Below are positions 63,695 through 64,000 of a stretch of 64,000 nucleotides of DNA, in pieces (position 1 is the stretch's first letter; every line of letters begins with the position of its first letter). Both the position numbers and the translations under genes were made by a program. Where the stretch lies: contig NZ_AKCI01000001.1 of the NCBI RefSeq assembly GCF_000269605.1, positions 372,001 through 436,000 of the forward strand, read 5' to 3'. The notes below the pieces were generated by a model. The model did not search any database and was not told where the DNA came from. It worked only from the letters and a program-made list of their open reading frames with translations. Source of the DNA: Scardovia wiggsiae F0424. Lineage in GTDB: Bacteria > Actinomycetota > Actinomycetes > Actinomycetales > Bifidobacteriaceae.

Positions 63695-64000
63695 TCTGCT
63701 CCTGGCATTTTTCAACTCTTCAGGGTTTGTTTTTGAGCTCCTGTTTTCCATAGCGCTGTTCACATCGCAGGTAAGGCGCAGGCGGTATTTTGCTGTAAAA
63801 GCCCTGCTTTGTGTAATTGTTATGGTGGCTGTCGCCATAATGTGGGATATTGCAGTCCCCGATGCTTCATGGGCAGCAGTGGCCAGGTGCCTTGTTTTCT
63901 ATCTCTGCTTCTATGCAGGTATCCGGATATGCCTGTATTCGGATCTCAGGAAAACCTTGCTTTATCTGGTCGCCGGTGTCACCGCCCAGCATCTGGTTTA
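63684..64000 (+). CDS. Membrane sensor kinase, N-terminal part (cut by window edge)
   Basis: The frame opens at ATG 63684, inside the end of the LytTR regulator gene, and stays open to the window edge (105 codons). It begins MAPDLLLAFFNSSGFVFELL. At least three hydrophobic helices are visible, and LRKTLLYLVAGVTAQHL resembles membrane regions of GHKL-type sensor kinases paired with LytTR regulators. The kinase domain itself lies outside the window. Position and overlap make it the likely partner kinase. Confidence 0.75.
   Translation, partial: MAPDLLLAFFNSSGFVFELLFSIALFTSQVRRRRYFAVKALLCVIVMVAVAIMWDIAVPDASWAAVARCLVFYLCFYAGIRICLYSDLRKTLLYLVAGVTAQHLV

Noticed and set aside
1-64000. CRISPR array, insertion sequence or prophage
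   Set aside because: No regularly spaced repeats, transposase-like proteins, terminal inverted repeats or phage genes were seen; all large frames belong to housekeeping or transport families.

Overview
The window looks like a chromosomal backbone segment from the family Bifidobacteriaceae (Actinomycetota); the genus cannot be fixed from sequence alone. The tmRNA encodes the tag AKSNRTEFALAA, which I recognise from bifidobacteria. The division/cell-wall (dcw) cluster runs mraZ-rsmH-ftsL-ftsI-(murE-like)-murF-mraY-murD-ftsW-murG-murC-ftsQ with no ftsZ. Actinobacterial markers are present: a HelD-type RNA polymerase factor, a SigR/SigH-type sigma factor and a 24-residue bL37-like ribosomal protein. 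G+C is roughly half by eye, lower than many Bifidobacterium. I see no insertion sequence, prophage or CRISPR array.

Layout. 1-3.3 kb: purine genes on the minus strand (purT, purC, start of purL) behind a tRNA-His. 3.4-5.5 kb: a GT4 glycosyltransferase and a small lipoprotein. 5.7-11.1 kb: a five-gene peptide-type ABC transporter operon. 11.2-16.2 kb: alr, dgt-like and dnaG. 16.2-18.2 kb: lexA divergent from a LysM division-inhibitor candidate across three LexA boxes, then nrdR. 18.2-20.5 kb: helD. 20.9-35.9 kb: the dcw cluster, preceded by MraZ boxes and followed by ssrA. 36.6-44.7 kb: a sugar kinase, pepP, folC and smc. 44.8-50 kb: a minus-strand cross-bridge operon (murE, D-aspartate-ligase-like ATP-grasp, two FemABX transferases), divergent from a DegT-fold PLP protein. 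51.3-54.9 kb: exonuclease, sigma factor, cysteine-rich candidate anti-sigma, SnoaL-like and Nudix proteins around an AT-rich gap, and bL37. 55-62.8 kb: galM, gap, ptsI, ptsH, a BglG/LicT antiterminator and a PTS EIIBCA permease with a clear RAT/terminator leader. 62.9-64 kb: a LytTR regulator and the start of its membrane kinase.

How it fits together. Two wall-building blocks stand out. The dcw cluster keeps a murE-like gene at the usual murE position, but its ATP-binding loop and substrate motifs are destroyed. An intact murE lies about 22 kb away, heading the operon that builds the interpeptide bridge. Sugar uptake appears self-contained: PTS permease, its antiterminator, HPr and Enzyme I, with galM and gap alongside. 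The most notable candidates are the degenerate MurE, the mixed D-Asp-ligase/Fem operon with its PLP neighbour, and the divergent cysteine-rich protein after the sigma gene.
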